From: Pseudomonadota bacterium
GTDB taxonomy: Bacteria > Pseudomonadota > Alphaproteobacteria > Rhizobiales > Rhizobiaceae
Assembly: GCA_023399635.1 (NCBI GenBank)
Contig: JAEWOP010000075.1
Location: forward strand, 1 to 13,225
Direction: 5' to 3'
DNA: 13,225 nt
Shown here: positions 13,189 through 13,225 of the stretch, piece by piece
How positions within the stretch are numbered: the first letter of the stretch is position 1
Layout of the letters: the number at the start of each line of letters is the position of its first letter
The notes under the pieces: generated by a model
Told to the model about the DNA's origin: nothing
The model's input: the letters and a program-made list of their open reading frames with translations, nothing else
The model's database searches: none
Translations under genes and position numbers: made by a program

Positions 13189-13225
13189 TGGCCTTCGTAC
13201 TTGTTCGGAGAGTGCGGGGAAGGGC

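Overview
The window looks like core chromosome of an alphaproteobacterium of the Rhizobiaceae (Sinorhizobium, Rhizobium or Agrobacterium-like). The clues are high GC content, a divergent fabA-fabB-fabI / irr arrangement, an Irr-type Fur regulator with an HHH motif, and a candidate RpoE2/EcfG-type promoter before a catalase. From memory, the order pnp, methyltransferase, fabI2, fabB, fabA, irr matches the Sinorhizobium meliloti chromosome; I could not check this. I see no insertion sequence, phage, CRISPR array, tRNA or rRNA.

Region 1 (1-3505, plus strand): what is probably the end of the rpsO terminator, then a leader packed with consecutive short stem-loops, then pnp (PNPase) with a strong terminator, then an RsmC-like methyltransferase. 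A bidirectional terminator closes this block against the convergent fab operon.

Region 2 (3583-6873): fabA, fabB and fabI run on the minus strand as one operon. FabA makes the cis-3 double bond at the C10 stage, FabB elongates the unsaturated chain and FabI is the enoyl-ACP reductase. irr (iron-responsive regulator) runs divergently from a 277-bp intergenic region with a good sigma70-type promoter.

Region 3 (6884-9624): a TRIC/UPF0126 membrane protein on the minus strand; a divergent small secreted six-cysteine protein with a calcium-loop-like motif; and a minus-strand pair, a DUF1275 (YoaK) membrane protein followed by a DUF218 (YdcF/ElyC-like) membrane protein. The likely DUF218 start codon is buried in a 13-bp stem beginning just after the upstream stop codon.

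Region 4 (9792-13225, minus strand): a clade-1-like haem catalase with GTG start, perfect Shine-Dalgarno, candidate stress promoter, 16-bp palindrome in its leader and a strong terminator. It is followed by a 59-residue protein with a miniature DnaJ-type zinc-binding signature and a YhiN/HI0933-like flavoprotein.

This is mostly ordinary housekeeping and stress DNA, and I found no convincing large undescribed system. The parts most worth a second look are RNA-level: the pnp leader hairpin array and the hairpin over the DUF218 start. The two small proteins come next.
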